This document shows positions 4,559 through 5,785 of a DNA stretch of 5,785 bases, in pieces. Each line of letters begins with the position of its first letter. Position 1 is the stretch's first letter. The stretch lies in assembly GCA_937888895.1 (NCBI GenBank), contig CALASV010000283.1:1-5785 (forward strand), written 5' to 3'. Below the pieces are notes generated by a model, which ran no database searches, was not told the origin of the DNA, and saw only the letters and a program-made list of their open reading frames with translations. Origin of the DNA: an uncultured Clostridia bacterium (GTDB taxonomy: Bacteria > Bacillota > Clostridia > Lachnospirales > Lachnospiraceae). The translations under genes and the position numbers were made by a program.

Positions 4559-5785
4559 TTCCAAAAATAATATATTTTGTTGTTGTTAATTCTTCTAAAC
4601 CAAGAGGACCTCTCGCATGTAACTTCTGTGTACTAATACCAATCTCTGCACCTAAACCAAATTCATTTCCATCCGAAAAACGGGTAGATACATTCCAATA
4701 CACGCAGGCAGAATCCACTTCATTTAGAAACTGCTCTGCAGTCTGTGCATTTGCAGTAATAATAGACTCAGAATGTGCAGTATTATAGGTGTTAATATGA
4801 GCAATTGCTTCCTCAACACCAGATACACTTTTTATGGATAGAATATAATCCAGATATTCCTTGCCCCAATCTTCCTCTGTTGCCTCTACGACTGTACACA
4901 AGCTCTTATCTAAATGAGCAAGACACACAGCATCTGCACGAAGTTCTACGTTTTTCTCTGCTAATGCCTTCTGTAACATTGGCAAAAATGCCTCCACTAC
5001 ATCTTCATGTACCAATAAGGATTCACAGGCATTACATACACTGATACGCTGGGTCTTGGCATTGAATACCACATTCACAGCCATATCCAAATCTGCATCC
5101 TTATCTACATACACATGACAATTTCCTACACCAGTCTCAATTACAGGAATGGTTGCATTATTTACAACATTCTGAATAAGTCCAGCTCCACCTCTAGGAA
5201 TGAGCACATCCACATATTCCTTCATCTTCATAAATGCCTTTGTGGTCTCACGATTGGTATCTTCAATCAAAGAACAAGCATCTGCCGGCAAACCGTGCTG
5301 TGTCAGCACCTCACGAATCACCGCTACAATCGCTTTGTTAGAATGAATAGCATCGGAACCACCCTTTAATACTACACAGTTTCCAGTCTTAAAGCATAAA
5401 CCAAAAGCATCACAAGTGACATTTGGACGAGATTCATAAATCATACCTACTACGCCAAGTGGTACTCTTCTTTTGGAAATTTGCATACCATTTGGACGTG
5501 TAACAGTAGATAATGTGTCTCCAACTGGATCATTTAATGCAGCCACCTGACGAAGACCATCTGCCATATCGGCAATACGTGATGAAGTAAGACGCAAACG
5601 GTCAATCATGCCTGTTGCCATGCCTTTTTCTTCACCATTTTTAATATCCAAAGCATTTGCTTCTAAAATCATTGCTTCCTTGTGAATAAGTGCATCTGCT
5701 ACTGCAAGAAGCACTTTATTTTTTTCTTCTGTACTGAGTTTACCAATTGTACCTTTGCAGGCACTTGTATTCTTACATAAAGTCA
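4542..5785 (-). CDS. proA: Gamma-glutamyl phosphate reductase (5' end at or beyond window edge)
   Basis: ProA reduces gamma-glutamyl phosphate to glutamate semialdehyde with NADPH, the second step of proline synthesis, in the cytosol. The frame is open to the right edge and gives 413 visible residues, nearly the full family length of about 415. Features counted from the GTG at 5714: RRVPLGVVGMIYESRPNVT (82-100), KGGSDAIHSN (117-126), LIPRGGAGL (171-179), NAKTQRISVCNACESLLV (218-235) with the catalytic cysteine at 227, and the C-terminal GLGAEIGISTQKLHARGP (353-370). That GTG is an internal valine: the 23 codons before it encode KLSTEEKNK, matching the normal N-terminus. The last two bases (minus-strand TG) may belong to the start codon itself. 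Its stop overlaps or abuts the miaB start. proB would be expected just upstream, outside the window. G+C is visibly higher here than in miaB. Confidence 0.97.
   Translation of the reverse strand, partial: TLCKNTSACKGTIGKLSTEEKNKVLLAVADALIHKEAMILEANALDIKNGEEKGMATGMIDRLRLTSSRIADMADGLRQVAALNDPVGDTLSTVTRPNGMQISKRRVPLGVVGMIYESRPNVTCDAFGLCFKTGNCVVLKGGSDAIHSNKAIVAVIREVLTQHGLPADACSLIEDTNRETTKAFMKMKEYVDVLIPRGGAGLIQNVVNNATIPVIETGVGNCHVYVDKDADLDMAVNVVFNAKTQRISVCNACESLLVHEDVVEAFLPMLQKALAEKNVELRADAVCLAHLDKSLCTVVEATEEDWGKEYLDYILSIKSVSGVEEAIAHINTYNTAHSESIITANAQTAEQFLNEVDSACVYWNVSTRFSDGNEFGLGAEIGISTQKLHARGPLGLEELTTTKYIIFGNGQIR

Noticed and set aside
4094..5369. Plus-strand open frames opposite miaB and proA (4094-4336, 4504-4788, 4805-5044, 5115-5369)
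   Set aside because: All lie across conserved coding sequence of identified genes on the minus strand and show no protein motif of their own.

Overview
The window is a compact, ordinary chromosomal stretch in which every recognisable gene lies on the minus strand. The organism looks like a low-GC Gram-positive of the class Clostridia, most likely Lachnospiraceae-like. This is inferred from the AT-rich DNA, the strong AGGAGG-type ribosome binding sites, a membrane-anchored RNase Y, a MiaB with an extra N-terminal segment of about 55 residues, and a ProA whose catalytic region reads like clostridial ProA. No 16S gene or other species marker is present.

In the direction of transcription (right to left) the order is proA (5' end cut by the right edge), miaB (overlapping or abutting the end of proA), a 230-base intergenic region, rny, a 121-base gap with a hairpin terminator, proC, and a Nudix hydrolase gene (3' end cut by the left edge). 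There are therefore about three transcription units: (proB?)-proA-miaB; rny from its own strong promoter; and proC-nudix, which is coupled by a 14-base gap.

Two steps of proline synthesis are here. ProA makes glutamate semialdehyde, which cyclises to pyrroline-5-carboxylate, and ProC reduces that to proline. They are separated by two RNA-metabolism genes: miaB (tRNA A37 methylthiolation) and rny (mRNA decay endonuclease). The Nudix protein resembles ADP-ribose pyrophosphatases but lacks the proline usually tied to that specificity.

The 2862-3091 intergenic region holds most of the structure not explained by genes. It has a near-consensus promoter for rny (TTGACA-N17-TAGAAT), a 14-bp inverted repeat with one arm filling the promoter spacer, a near-identical 13-base direct repeat, a small palindrome, and a leader hairpin. 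Start codons are unusual: rny starts with GTG, proC with TTG, and the obvious GTG near the right end of proA is an internal valine. I see no mobile element, CRISPR array, tRNA or rRNA, and no convincing evidence of an undescribed system.
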